In this document: piece by piece, positions 24,447 through 32,544 of the stretch
Layout: each line of letters starts with the position of its first letter
How positions within the stretch are numbered: the stretch's first letter is position 1
Assembly (NCBI GenBank): GCA_023055505.1
Contig: JALIRH010000096.1
Span: forward strand, 471,501 to 535,500
Origin: Callipepla californica brunnescens
Taxonomy: Eukaryota > Chordata > Aves > Galliformes > Odontophoridae
DNA: 64,000 nt
Reading direction: 5' to 3'
The notes under the pieces: generated by a model
The model's database searches: none
What the model was told of the DNA's origin: nothing
The model's input: the letters and a program-made list of their open reading frames with translations, nothing else
Translations under genes and position numbers: made by a program

Positions 24447-24704
24447 CCGCAGGATGATTCCTCGGTGCTGTTTGAGGACACGTTGTACGCTGACGGATAT
24501 TCATCGCCACTCAACGTCGCACAGCGCTACGTTGTGGCCTGCAGGGACACCAAGAAGAAGCGACCCCGTGTGGCCGTTTTGGGGCCGTTCCAGGATTTAG
24601 GTTTTTTGGGGTCATTAGGGCCGATTTACGGTCACTTTGGGGTCACTCTGGAGCACTTTGGGGTGCAGTGCTGCGTCGTGGCCTGCAGAGACACCAAGAA
24701 GTGA
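24447..24704 (+). CDS. SGF29: SGF29 terminal exon with apparent stop loss
   Basis: The first 114 nt encode the C-terminal end of the second Tudor domain: DSSVLFEDTLYADGY, then LNVAQRYVVACRDTKKK. I recognise this as the C-terminus of SGF29, whose human form ends in the same basic KKK tail. An acceptor ATAACAG lies directly before. Where the family ends after KKK, the next codon is CGA (24561-24563); a TGA to CGA change would remove the stop. The frame then runs through G-rich tandem DNA to a TGA at 24702-24704, adding 47 residues, the last 13 of which repeat the exon end. The tyrosine and phenylalanine residues of the Tudor segment are retained. The exon lies on the same strand as exon 1 at 2130, but no internal exons were seen between them, so a working gene is doubtful. 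Confidence 0.75.
   Translation, partial: PQDDSSVLFEDTLYADGYSSPLNVAQRYVVACRDTKKKRPRVAVLGPFQDLGFLGSLGPIYGHFGVTLEHFGVQCCVVACRDTKK
24663..24704 (+). pseudogene. SGF29: Duplicate of SGF29 last-exon end, keeping the stop
   Basis: Encodes VACRDTKK followed by TGA, matching the end of the exon 141 bp upstream (GTGGCCTGCAGxGACACCAAGAAG). One AAG codon is missing relative to the first copy. The following GTGACCCC corresponds to GCGACCCC after the first copy, which suggests the ancestral stop is preserved only here. A third, more decayed echo (GCAGCGCTTCCAAGAAGTG) lies near 24790. Tandem duplication of the 3' end is the simplest explanation. Confidence 0.65.
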
Positions 24705-24870
24705 CCCCATAGGGGATTTGATATGGTCCTTATGGGGTCGTTATAGGGTTTTGGGGTCACTTTGGGGTCATTTTGGGGCCCTTTGGGGCGCAGCGCTTCC
24801 AAGAAGTGTTGGAAGTAATCTGGGATATTTGGGGTCATTTTGCGTCACATCGGGGTCACTTCGGGTCATT
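24705..24870 (+). repeat. GGGGTCATTTT tandem repeats after SGF29
   Basis: Short tandem units of GGGGTCA(C/T)TTT, the same type as inside the extended reading frame at 24600-24665. Probably 3' untranslated or intergenic DNA. No polyadenylation signal was recognised. Confidence 0.6.
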
Positions 24871-25150
24871 GCACGTTGGGGCGTGGCTCGAATGCGAGGC
24901 TTAACGTTGGCCACACCCACTCGCTTCCCACTGGCTTCCGGTTTCCCACTTCCAGGCGTGCTTCCGCCTCCTTACCCACAATGCCCCGCTCGCTGCCGGA
25001 AATCCGGGCTCCCAGACGTTTCAGTTATTTCCGGTCATCGTGCCTCGTTCCAGTGGCACTGTTCCGCCTCGCTACCCCACACCCCGCCCTTTCCGCTGCC
25101 GATCTGTGCTGTGATTGGCCGAGCTGTGCCGTGGGGCCGGAAGCGGCCGC
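24871..25150 (+). promoter_or_regulatory. ETS/CCAAT-type promoter of the BOLA2-like gene
   Basis: CpG-rich, non-repetitive island. It has ETS-type GGAA cores at CTTCCGG (about 24935), GCCGGAAATCCGG (about 24997), TTTCCGG (about 25028) and GGCCGGAAGCGG (about 25136), plus an inverted CCAAT box (GTGATTGGCCGA, about 25111), and no TATA box. The ATG of the next exon follows at 25151 in a good context (GCCGCATGG). This looks like a housekeeping promoter on the plus strand. Confidence 0.6.
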
Positions 25151-25183
25151 ATGGTGGAAGCGGAGCTGGAAGCAGAGCACGTG
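25151..25183 (+). CDS. BOLA2: BOLA2-like first coding exon
   Basis: The ATG in GCCGCATGG opens 11 codons ending at a donor GTG|GTCAGT. The peptide is MVEAELEAEHV. Joined to the candidate exon at 25984 it gives LEAEHVEVE across the junction, which matches the N-terminal region of human BOLA2 as I remember it, with the exon boundary at the same place. BOLA2 is a small cytosolic partner of glutaredoxin 3 in iron-sulphur cluster handling. The N-terminus here is about 10 residues shorter than the human one. BOLA2 and SGF29 both lie in human 16p11.2, which supports the call. The peptide is short, so moderate confidence. Confidence 0.5.
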
Positions 25184-25983
25184 GTCAGTGGCAGGGCGGG
25201 AGGGGCGGTTATGGGGCCGGGGTCAGGTTATGGGGTTATGGGGCAGGGATTTGGGGCTGGGGTCGTGGGTGTGGGGTCCAGGCTTGGGGCAGAGCTGTGG
25301 GGCAGAGTTGTGGGTCCAGGTGCACTGATTGGGGCAGAGCTGTTGGATGCGGGGCTGAGCTGTGGGGTGGATCTGTGGGGCAGAGCTGTGGCGGTTGGGG
25401 GGCGGAGGTGTGGTGCAGGTATGAGCAGATGTGGGGCTCAGATGCGGGGCTGAGCTGCGGGATGTGAGGCTGATCCATGGGGCAGAGCTGTGGAATGTGG
25501 GGCTGATCTGTGGGGCAGGTAGGTATGTGGGGCAGAGCTGTGGGATGTGGGGCAGGTATGTGCAGATTGGGGTTGAGCCGTGGGGCAGAGCTGTGGGATG
25601 TGGGGCAGATCTGTGGGTCCAGGTGTGGGGTTTGGGGCAGATGTGTGGGGCAGAGCCACAGGGCTGAGCTCTGGGGCCAGGTGTGGGGTGAGGGGCTGAG
25701 CTGTGGTGCAGAGCTGAGGGATGTGGGGCTGAGCTGTGGGTCCAGGTGTGGGGTTTGGGGCAGATGTGTGGGGCAGAGCCACAGGGCTGAGCTCTGGGGC
25801 CAGGTGTGGGATGAGGGGCTGAGCTGTGGGATGTGGGGCTGAGCTGTGTGGCCAGGGGATGAGGGGCAGAGATGTGGGGCAAATGTGTGGGATGTGGGGC
25901 AGCGCTGTGGGGCTGAGCTGTGGTGTGGATGTTTGGGGTGAAGGTGTGGGGCAGAGTTCTGCCCCACAGAGGTGCTCCCGCAG
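25184..25983 (+). repeat. G-rich tandem DNA in the BOLA2-like intron
   Basis: Units of about 12 bp (TGGGGCAGAGCTG, TGTGGGATG) with larger duplications: a segment starting CTGTGGGTCCAGGTGTGGGG occurs near 25611 and again near 25735. Long open frames on both strands (for example minus 25223-26512) are repeat artefacts. The stretch starts with the donor GTCAGT and ends with the acceptor-like TGCTCCCGCAG. Confidence 0.7.
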
Positions 25984-26024
25984 GAGGTGGAGGAGATGCA
26001 GTGGCGGCATTCTGAGGGGAATAG
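25984..26024 (+). CDS. BOLA2: Candidate second exon of the BOLA2-like gene
   Basis: Bounded by CTCCCGCAG on the left and ATAG|GTCAGT on the right, 41 nt. In frame with the first exon it encodes EVEEMQWRHSEGN. Only EVE and one acidic residue match BOLA2; the rest does not resemble the family, and the normal second exon is about twice as long. It may be a truncated and diverged remnant, or a chance open segment. No further BOLA2 exons were found. Confidence 0.3.
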
Positions 26025-26693
26025 GTCAGTGCCCCATTGCTGCCCCACAGCTGCCCCATAGCCACCCCATTGAGATCCACTGAGATCAGTGGAGACCCCA
26101 TTGAGATCCGTAGGGACCCCATGGAGATCCATGGTGACCCATGGCTGCCCCGTAGCTGCCCCACATCCGCCCCATAGCTGGGCGTGGCTTCGCTCTGGGC
26201 ACACCGCCTTCTGCGGGACCCACAGCGACCCACACTGACCCACAGTGACCCACACTGACCCATAGAGACCCACAGCGACCCATAGAGACTCACAGCGACC
26301 CATAGCGGGACCCACAGCGACCCAACCGACCCACAGCAACCTATAGGGGGAACCACAGCAACCCACAGAGACCGATAGCTCACACAGCGACCCACAGTGA
26401 CCCACAGCAGGACCCACAGCGACCCATAGAGACCCACAGCGACCCATAGAAACACATAGAGACTCATAGCACAGCGATTTATAGAGACCCACAGCGACTC
26501 ACTGAGACCCACAGTGACCTATAGCTGGACCCACAGACACCCACAGCAACCCAAAGTGACCCACAGCTTGACCCATAGCGACCCATGCCAGGAACCACAG
26601 CGATCCATTGGGACCCATAGCGATCCACAGCGACCCATGGAAAACCACAGGGAGCAAGAGGGAGCCACAGAGACACAGCGACATCACGTGAGA

Positions 26694-26707
26694 GCGCCGC
26701 CTGGTGT
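26694..26707 (-). promoter_or_regulatory. CTCF-like motif 1, degenerate
   Basis: GCGCCGCCTGGTGT, two mismatches from GCGCCCCCTGGTGG, the reverse complement of the classic CTCF core CCACCAGGGGGCGC. A CACGTG E-box sits just upstream at 26685-26690. Confidence 0.4.
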
Positions 26708-27480
26708 CGTGGAGGGGGAACTGCAGCTCCTTAGGAATCTCCTGGGGCACATAGAGACCAACAGCGCCTCATAGCAGGACCCACACTGACCCACAGCGAA
26801 CCATATTGGGACCCACAGCGTAACCCACAGCGACCCGTAACAGACCACATTGACCCATTGCGATGCACTGCAACCCATAGCGACTCATAGAGGCACAGCG
26901 ACACACAGCCATCCACAGCAACCCATAGCGACCCAGCCGACCCACAGCAACCTATAGGGGGGCCCACAGCGACTCACAGCAACCCACAGAGACCGATTAC
27001 AACCAATAGTGACCGATAGCGACCCACCGCGACACACAGCGACCCACACCGACCCATAGCAACCCACAGTGACCCACAGAGACCCACTGAGACCCATAGA
27101 GACCCAAAGCGACCCACAGCGACCCATAGCAGGACCTAGAGTGACCCATAGCGTCCCGAAGAGACCCGTAGCGACTCACTGCGACCCACAATGACCCATA
27201 GCTGGACCCACAGACACCCACAGCATGACCCACAGCGACCCATTGCAACCCTTAGCAACATGTAGAGACTTATAGCGATCCACATCGACCCATAGCGACC
27301 CATGGATACACATAGCAAGACCCACAGTGACCCATAGCGTCCCATAGAGACCCGCAGCAAAACGTAGCAGCCCACAGAGATCGATAGCGACGCATAGTGA
27401 CCCACAGCGACCCATAGCGCCCAATAGGAAACCACTGATAGCAATAAGGAGCCCTAGAGACCCAGCGACATTACGTGAGA

Positions 27481-27494
27481 GCGCCCCCTGGTGG
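27481..27494 (-). promoter_or_regulatory. CTCF-like motif 2, exact core
   Basis: GCGCCCCCTGGTGG is an exact reverse complement of the classic CTCF core CCACCAGGGGGCGC. It is embedded in the repeated cassette of the 10-bp array. Occupancy cannot be known from sequence. Confidence 0.6.
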
Positions 27495-27727
27495 CGTGGA
27501 GGGGAACTGCAGCCCCTTAGGGATCCATTGGGAACCTTAGAGACCCACAGAGACCCATAGCAGGACCCACAGCAAACCAAAGCGATCCATAGCAACCCAT
27601 AGCGATCCACAGTGACCCACAGTAACCCACAGCGAAGCATATTGGGACCCATAGCGACACATAGCGCCCAATAGGAAAACACAGAGAGCAATAGGAAGCC
27701 GTAGAGACACAGCGACATCATGTGAGA

Positions 27728-27741
27728 GCTCCCTCTGGTGG
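27728..27741 (-). promoter_or_regulatory. CTCF-like motif 3, two mismatches
   Basis: GCTCCCTCTGGTGG, same cassette and orientation as motif 2, 247 bp further on. The CTGGTGG half is intact. Confidence 0.42.
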
Positions 27742-28034
27742 CGTGAAGGGGAACTGCAGCCCCTTAGGGATCTCCTGGGGCACGTAGAGACCCATAGCAG
27801 GACCCACACCGACCCACAGCGAACCCTATTGGGACCCATAGCGTGACCCACAGCGACCCACAGCAACCCATAGAGACTCATAGCAAACCACAGCAACCCA
27901 CAGTGACCCATAGCGAGACCCACAGCGACCCACAGTGACCCACAGCTTGACCCAAAGCAACCCATGCCGGGACCCACAGCGACCCATAGAAAACCTCAGA
28001 GAGCAATAGGAAGGCACAGAGACATCACGTGAGA

Positions 28035-28053
28035 GCGCCCCCTCCCCTGGTGG
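28035..28053 (-). promoter_or_regulatory. CTCF-like motif 4, with 5-bp insertion
   Basis: GCGCCCCCTCCCCTGGTGG: the cassette motif with an extra CCCCT-type duplication. CCCCTGGTGGC is still present. An E-box CACGTG lies at 28026-28031. Confidence 0.42.
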
Positions 28054-28187
28054 CGTGGAGGGGAACTGCAGCCCCTTAGGGATCTCCTGGGGCATATAGA
28101 GACCCACAGCGACCCATAGCAGGACCCACAGTGACCTACAGCAAACCATATTGGGACCCATAGCGGGACCCAGAGAGACCCACAGAC

Positions 28188-28554
28188 TGTTACAATGAAG
28201 GGTCGGGAACCCAGCTTGATGCTAGCTAATGTTCCATTTATTAAGCAACAACTCAAAGCTTAGATAGACAGAGAAGCAGTGTGTGTTAGGATCTAACTGG
28301 GGGAAGCTCCAAGGATCTAATTGAGGGAATTTACACTCCTCAGTGTTAACAGGTCAAGAATATAAAACACTCCTAGTCATCTAAACAAACAGTTTCTTAT
28401 TGCTATCCATTACTGTCTTCTGTTTCTTTTCACTCCTTAGACATGGTTGTCTCAAGCTTATCAGCTTATCTTTACACAGCCTACGTCCAAGGTTTATGGC
28501 CTGATTCCTGCTTAGCTAACAGTTCCGTCTGACTCCCACTTTTGCCATCACCCA
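28188..28554 (-). mobile_element. 3' LTR of the endogenous retrovirus
   Basis: On the minus strand it starts TGGGTGATGG directly after a polypurine tract and ends CATTGTAACA, the canonical TG...CA. It is 367 bp long. An AATAAA signal (plus-strand TTTATT, 28237-28242) lies about 50 bp before the end, and a TTTTATATTC TATA-like element lies near 28355. The partner 5' LTR is absent from the window. Confidence 0.83.
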
Positions 28555-28569
28555 CTTCTCCCCCTTTCT
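28555..28569 (-). other. Polypurine tract
   Basis: Minus-strand AGAAAGGGGGAGAAG immediately before the LTR start, the position of the plus-strand primer in retroviral reverse transcription. It fixes the LTR boundary. Confidence 0.82.
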
Positions 28570-28596
28570 GTTATGAATATTTTCTTTGTAGCATTG

Positions 28597-29717
28597 TCAA
28601 TCATCTTTTTGCGCACATTGTAAAATGCAAGGAAGTAACAGCAAAAGCGTTACAACGATCATCGCAATGTAGCACATCATTTTTAAGATACTGTGGAGCC
28701 ATCCGGTGAGACCCCCATCCCGAGAATAATTTGTCCAACCAGTCCCAATCCCTCTGTTCCTGCAGTTTCTTCACTCCATCCCGTATGGTCTTGATACTTG
28801 CTTGAATTGAAACGGAATGTTCTGACAGGTTCATGCAGCACATTCCTTCGAAATCCTCCCAGCCATGGCCTTGCGCCAGAAGTAGGAAATCAGTAGCAGC
28901 GCAATTTTGTGGCGCAGCATGTCTGACACTGTCCGCATCAAGTAAAAGACCTGTTAAAGCTAAACTAGTGGCATTTCCTTGTTTTGCTAAGCAAGAACCC
29001 AGTTTGTTCAGTGTTGCCAAAGCTTTAGCAACAGCAACCTGCGGTGTGAAAAAGGAAACGGCTCCTATGGTCTCCCTGTTCCAAAACTTCATGTTATCAT
29101 CACAATCTGATCTGAAGGTGTGGGTCATTCTCCTAAAACGGTGATGAGAATATTTCTTTCTCCATTGCAAGACAGTTGTCTCATTTCGGGTAAGGATGGT
29201 TAAACGCCCGAGACTACATGGCCCACCTCTAATGTAAGAAGGAATGGCAGGCCATGCCCGGTCAGCGCAACTACGGAAAACTCCATCTGGTAACTGTAAA
29301 GGAGCATCTACTGATTTTGAAAGGCTGGGTGAGGTGTAATTACACCACAGAGTTTGGTTATTGATGGCTGCGTCTACGGGACTGACATCCCATAGTTTGG
29401 TTTTATTTTTTCCAGTAGAATGGAATCTCAGGCAGAAGTCCATTTTTATAGATCCTAAGAAATCTATTTCTTGTGGCAGACGGAAGATATGGAACCCATC
29501 CATCCCAATTATCTACCGAATTTGTGCCAGTAAAGATTGCTCGTGAGGGACCAGGGATTGGCCACTCGTCTATGGGAAAGCCCACCAAGCGGGTAGAGAA
29601 GGGATTTTGCGCAGTTGCAGTGGCTAAGCAAAGTGTTTCCTGATGAGTAATATTAGCAAGTGTAAGCCACACATTCGTTTTTGGGAGGGTAATAAAACCA
29701 GTAGAGAGTCCTGACAT
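28597..29717 (-). pseudogene. env: Broken retroviral env (surface and transmembrane)
   Basis: Envelope glycoprotein remnant. The surface part begins near 29717 in one frame and continues from about 29503 in another, so there is a frameshift around 29440-29500. A basic RFRR cleavage-like site is followed by a hydrophobic fusion-peptide-like stretch (around 29000-29080), heptad-like helices and the disulphide loop. In the CX6CC motif the first cysteine is replaced by tryptophan (TGG codon at 28859-28861), while the CC pair is intact (28835-28840). The frame with the ectodomain ends at a stop at 28601. A leucine-rich membrane anchor with basic tail is visible in a different frame ending at 28597, so a second frameshift near 28680-28720 separates ectodomain from anchor. 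The surface part is shorter than usual. Not functional. Confidence 0.83.
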
Positions 29718-29749
29718 TTCAAGAAGTCAAGTCCATACAGTAGCTGGTC

Positions 29750-30600
29750 TCATCCTTCCTTGGTTGTGTTTTCATCTGTTGTCGACCAAGTCTGTTCCTC
29801 GCGGTATGGTTTCACGTTCTTCGCAGGAATCCACCTGGGGCCTTTTCCTGTGGAGACACAAGCATAACCTCTCCCCCATGTGACAAGAGGATATGGCCCC
29901 ATTATCATACCTGTTTCTGGGTGGCGAATCAACACCGGAGCCTTGATTCTTCTTTCCAATGTGATATTCGAACTAAAATGTCGGACTATCGGGGGATTGG
30001 TATCTAGCAGAGAAGAATTCAAAAAGTGAAAACATCAAGAGCTTTATGTAGTCGCTCCTCAGGAGGGGAAGCTCCCATTCCCCCTTTCTGTTGTGCTAAT
30101 AGACGCTTTAAAGATTGGTGTGACCGCTCAATTGACCTGGAGGGGAATGAGGGATCGCGGTGATGTGCATAATGCCCCAAGAATCCAGGAAGGCTTTTGT
30201 CGCAGCAGAGGTATATGCAGGACCATGATCTGTTTTTAATTGGGAAGGGATACCTAATGTAGCAAAAGCACGCAGCAAACGCTTGCGAACATCTCGTGCC
30301 TTTTCTCCTGTATGACAAGAGGAAAATAAAGCTCCGGAAAAAGTATCAATCGAGGAATGTGTATATTTCAGCTTACCAAACCATGGGTAATGTGTGACAT
30401 CCATTTGCCATAGCTGGAGGCTCTGCAGATCTCTGGGGTTAACCCCCCCTGCTATTGATGGGAAAGAATGCCTCTGGCAGTCGGGACATACCGCTGTAAT
30501 GTTTGATGCTTGTTGGGAGGTAAGCCCAGACTGTCGTTTAAGACCTCCAGCATTCTGATGAAAGAAGGAGTGGCTAAGTTTAGCTTGCGCTATTCGGTCT
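29750..30600 (-). pseudogene. pol: Broken pol: integrase
   Basis: Integrase remnant. The zinc-binding HHCC elements are visible at about 30470-30580 (a HSFFH segment and VCPDC). The catalytic core starts near 30404 with the first Asp in MDVTHYP (30399-30401), the second Asp in TDHGPAY (30228-30230) and the Glu in IERSHQS (30127-30129). Spacing is D-64..-D-about 34-E as in retroviral integrases. A frameshift at about 30140 places the Glu in another frame than the two Asp. The C-terminal DNA-binding domain (GPYPLVTWGRGYACV region) runs to the stop at 29750 in a further frame. Confidence 0.82.
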
Positions 30601-32376
30601 GGTAAAACACGGACATATCAGCTTGAGATTCCCTTCTGCCGTGAAACCAGGTAAAGATGTGTGTGAGCGGATGTGCATTACAAAATAAGGATGAGTGTGG
30701 GAGTCTAAAAAAAAAAAAGTTCCTGGAACAAAATAAACAATGAAGAGTGAGAAATATTGCGTAATATGGATGCTTCTGCTCGCTGAACAATTCCTGCAAC
30801 AGAAGCTGAGTCGGTAATAGGATTGAAAGGTGTGGACCATTTCCAAAAAACTCGGACAACAGCAGCTGGTTCCACTATTTGTGGAGAACCAGAAACAATT
30901 TCAATATCCGAATCCCATTGCTTCTGTTGATTATCCCACCATCAAATAACTGATTTGTGTGATCTTCCAGACCCATCCGTAATCTGGTAAGGGCCTGCAG
31001 CAGCTGATCACTTCTTTTTGGTGTGGATGTGAAGTGAACATTGAGGTTCAATAGCTTGTGTGACGGTGCGTGGGAAGTAAGGCTGCCTGTATAGCTTGCC
31101 AATGCCATGCTAAAGGCATCTGCTTGCTGATCAAGCCATTGTAAATACACATTTGTCACAGGTAAACAACTAGAGGAAAAGTCTACCCCTGATAACATCA
31201 GCAAGCGCTGCCTAGCTTTGATTCTCAGGGAAGCAAACATCTCATGCTGTGTCAGGATTGTCTTTGTCAACTGGTTTGGCAAAAAAATCCATTCAATAAT
31301 GAATAGTGGGTCTGGCCTTTGAAAATCCCACTGAAAAATTAGCGCATGAGGTTGTCGAGCAGGGTTGAGGATCATTAGAAAAAAAGGTAACTCCGGGGCA
31401 CACCGATGAGCTTGTCTGTTAGTGCTAGCTGCAGCAACTTTTTGCAAGGCACTAGCCACTTCAGAGCCAAGACGGCAGGGAGAGTGTAAATCAGAATCCC
31501 CTTTCAGTAGTTCCAAAAGAGGATACAAGTCTGCATTAGAGATACCCAAGAGCGCTCAGACCCAGTTAATTGATCCCAACCATTTTTGTACATCGTGTCA
31601 ATTTTTCACATCAGTTTGTCTTTGGAAGGGCTAGGGAATGATAGTCTGGGCTCTGATGCACCAGCCTAAATATTTCCGTGGTGATATTTTCTGCATTTTT
31701 TCAGGCGCAATACAGAAACCTGCCGAATTAACAGCAGTTGTAAGGAGGGCTACTGCTTCCTCCATGATCTTGTGATGTTGCGCGGTTACTAAGATGTCGT
31801 CCATCTAATGATACAATAAAACATTTGGCATTGTGTCTGGAATGGGGCTAAGCACTTTAGCTACATACCACTGACAAATGGTGGGGCTATTTTTCATTCC
31901 TTGTGGCAGCACAACCCACTGGTATCTCTGCAACGGGGCTTGCATGTTGATGCTTGGAACTGAAAAAGCAAATGGAGGGGCATCCTCAGGGTGTAATGGA
32001 CTATTAAAAAAGCAGTCTTGAAGATCAGTGCCAGTCAAATGCCAGTCTCGGGGAATCATAGTGGGTGACAGGAGGCCTGGTTGAAGGGCTCCCATATTTT
32101 CCAGAGCATCATTCATTTTTCTGAGGTCATGGAACAAGCGCCATTGACCAGTTTGTTTCTTAATGACAAATCCAGGTGAGTTCCAAGGATTAGTGGAGGT
32201 ACAGTATGTCCTTTTGCTAATTGTTCCGCTACCAAGTCTTGGAGGGCGCCAAGTTTTTCTAGCGGAAGGGGCCATTGATCCACCCATCTAGGGGTATCTG
32301 TTTTCCATATTAGCTTAAGGGCGTCGCACCTCTCAATGGCCCCTCCCGAAAATCTGACTTGATAGTGACTCCCCAC
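30601..32376 (-). pseudogene. pol: Broken pol: reverse transcriptase and RNase H
   Basis: The reverse transcriptase begins around 32350 (WVDQWPLPLEKLGAL), shifts frame near 32200, and continues with fingers and palm (NPWNSPGFVIKK, motif A TDLQDCFF, LPQGMKNSP). In the catalytic YxDD motif the tyrosine position is an in-frame TAG (31805-31807), directly followed by Met-Asp-Asp. Thumb and connection follow in a new frame (31549-30875), and RNase H is only partly recognisable toward 30700. At least four frame changes and one stop. An A-run (plus strand, 30709-30718) is one frameshift-prone site. Confidence 0.83.
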
Positions 32377-32512
32377 TGAACCATAACATCAGGGCCCCAT
32401 AAATATCATCGGAATTGGCAACACAAACGGTTTGATAGTAGCTACCCGATCTTCAGGTCCTCTGATTGGAATGAACTCAGCACTTTGCTGGCTGTTCCTT
32501 GCACCTCCCACC
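32377..32512 (-). pseudogene. pro: C-terminal end of retroviral protease, truncated
   Basis: Encodes EFIPIRGPEDRVATIKPF and MIFMGP, then shifts frame before a QWGV segment. This resembles the C-terminal part of retroviral aspartic protease leading into pol. The catalytic Asp region is missing because the element is cut at about 32512. This is the part carried as a tag at the start of each tandem satellite block. Confidence 0.6.
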
Positions 32513-32544
32513 CCAGCTAATGTATGGGATGATTTGTATGATGT

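Larger units (their letters stand above)
26025..28187. repeat. 10-bp minisatellite, CGACCCACAG family
   Basis: After a short CTGCCCCATAG-like start (26030-26090), a 10-bp unit CGACCCACAG/CGACCCATAG repeats for about 2 kb. Three units make 30 bp, so minus-strand frames read as a 10-residue GSLWVAVGRC-type repeat and are not genes. Inserted four times is a non-repeat cassette of about 75 bp (TCACGTGAGAGCGCC...GGGGAACTGCAGCCCCTTAGG) carrying CTCF-like motifs. The left end of the retrovirus is inserted in this array. Confidence 0.92.
28188..32512 (-). mobile_element. 5'-truncated endogenous retrovirus, alpharetrovirus-like env
   Basis: On the minus strand the order is end of protease, reverse transcriptase, RNase H, integrase, env, polypurine tract, 3' LTR. 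The 5' LTR, gag and most of protease are missing: at about 32512-32545 the element passes directly into CCCTAA-type satellite. The env transmembrane subunit has the CX6CC-type arrangement of alpharetroviruses and relatives, suggesting an old relative of the avian EAV/ALV group, though I cannot name the family. Every coding part carries frameshifts or stops, so it is defective. The left end lies in the 10-bp minisatellite; no target-site duplication can be tested because the other end is lost. Confidence 0.88.

Noticed and set aside
25223..26512. 429- and 418-residue minus-strand open frames
   Set aside because: Two overlapping frames are both open because the DNA is 10- to 12-bp tandem repeat; they run antisense through the BOLA2-like exons.
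28833..29144. 103-residue plus-strand open frame
   Set aside because: Antisense shadow of the env transmembrane region.
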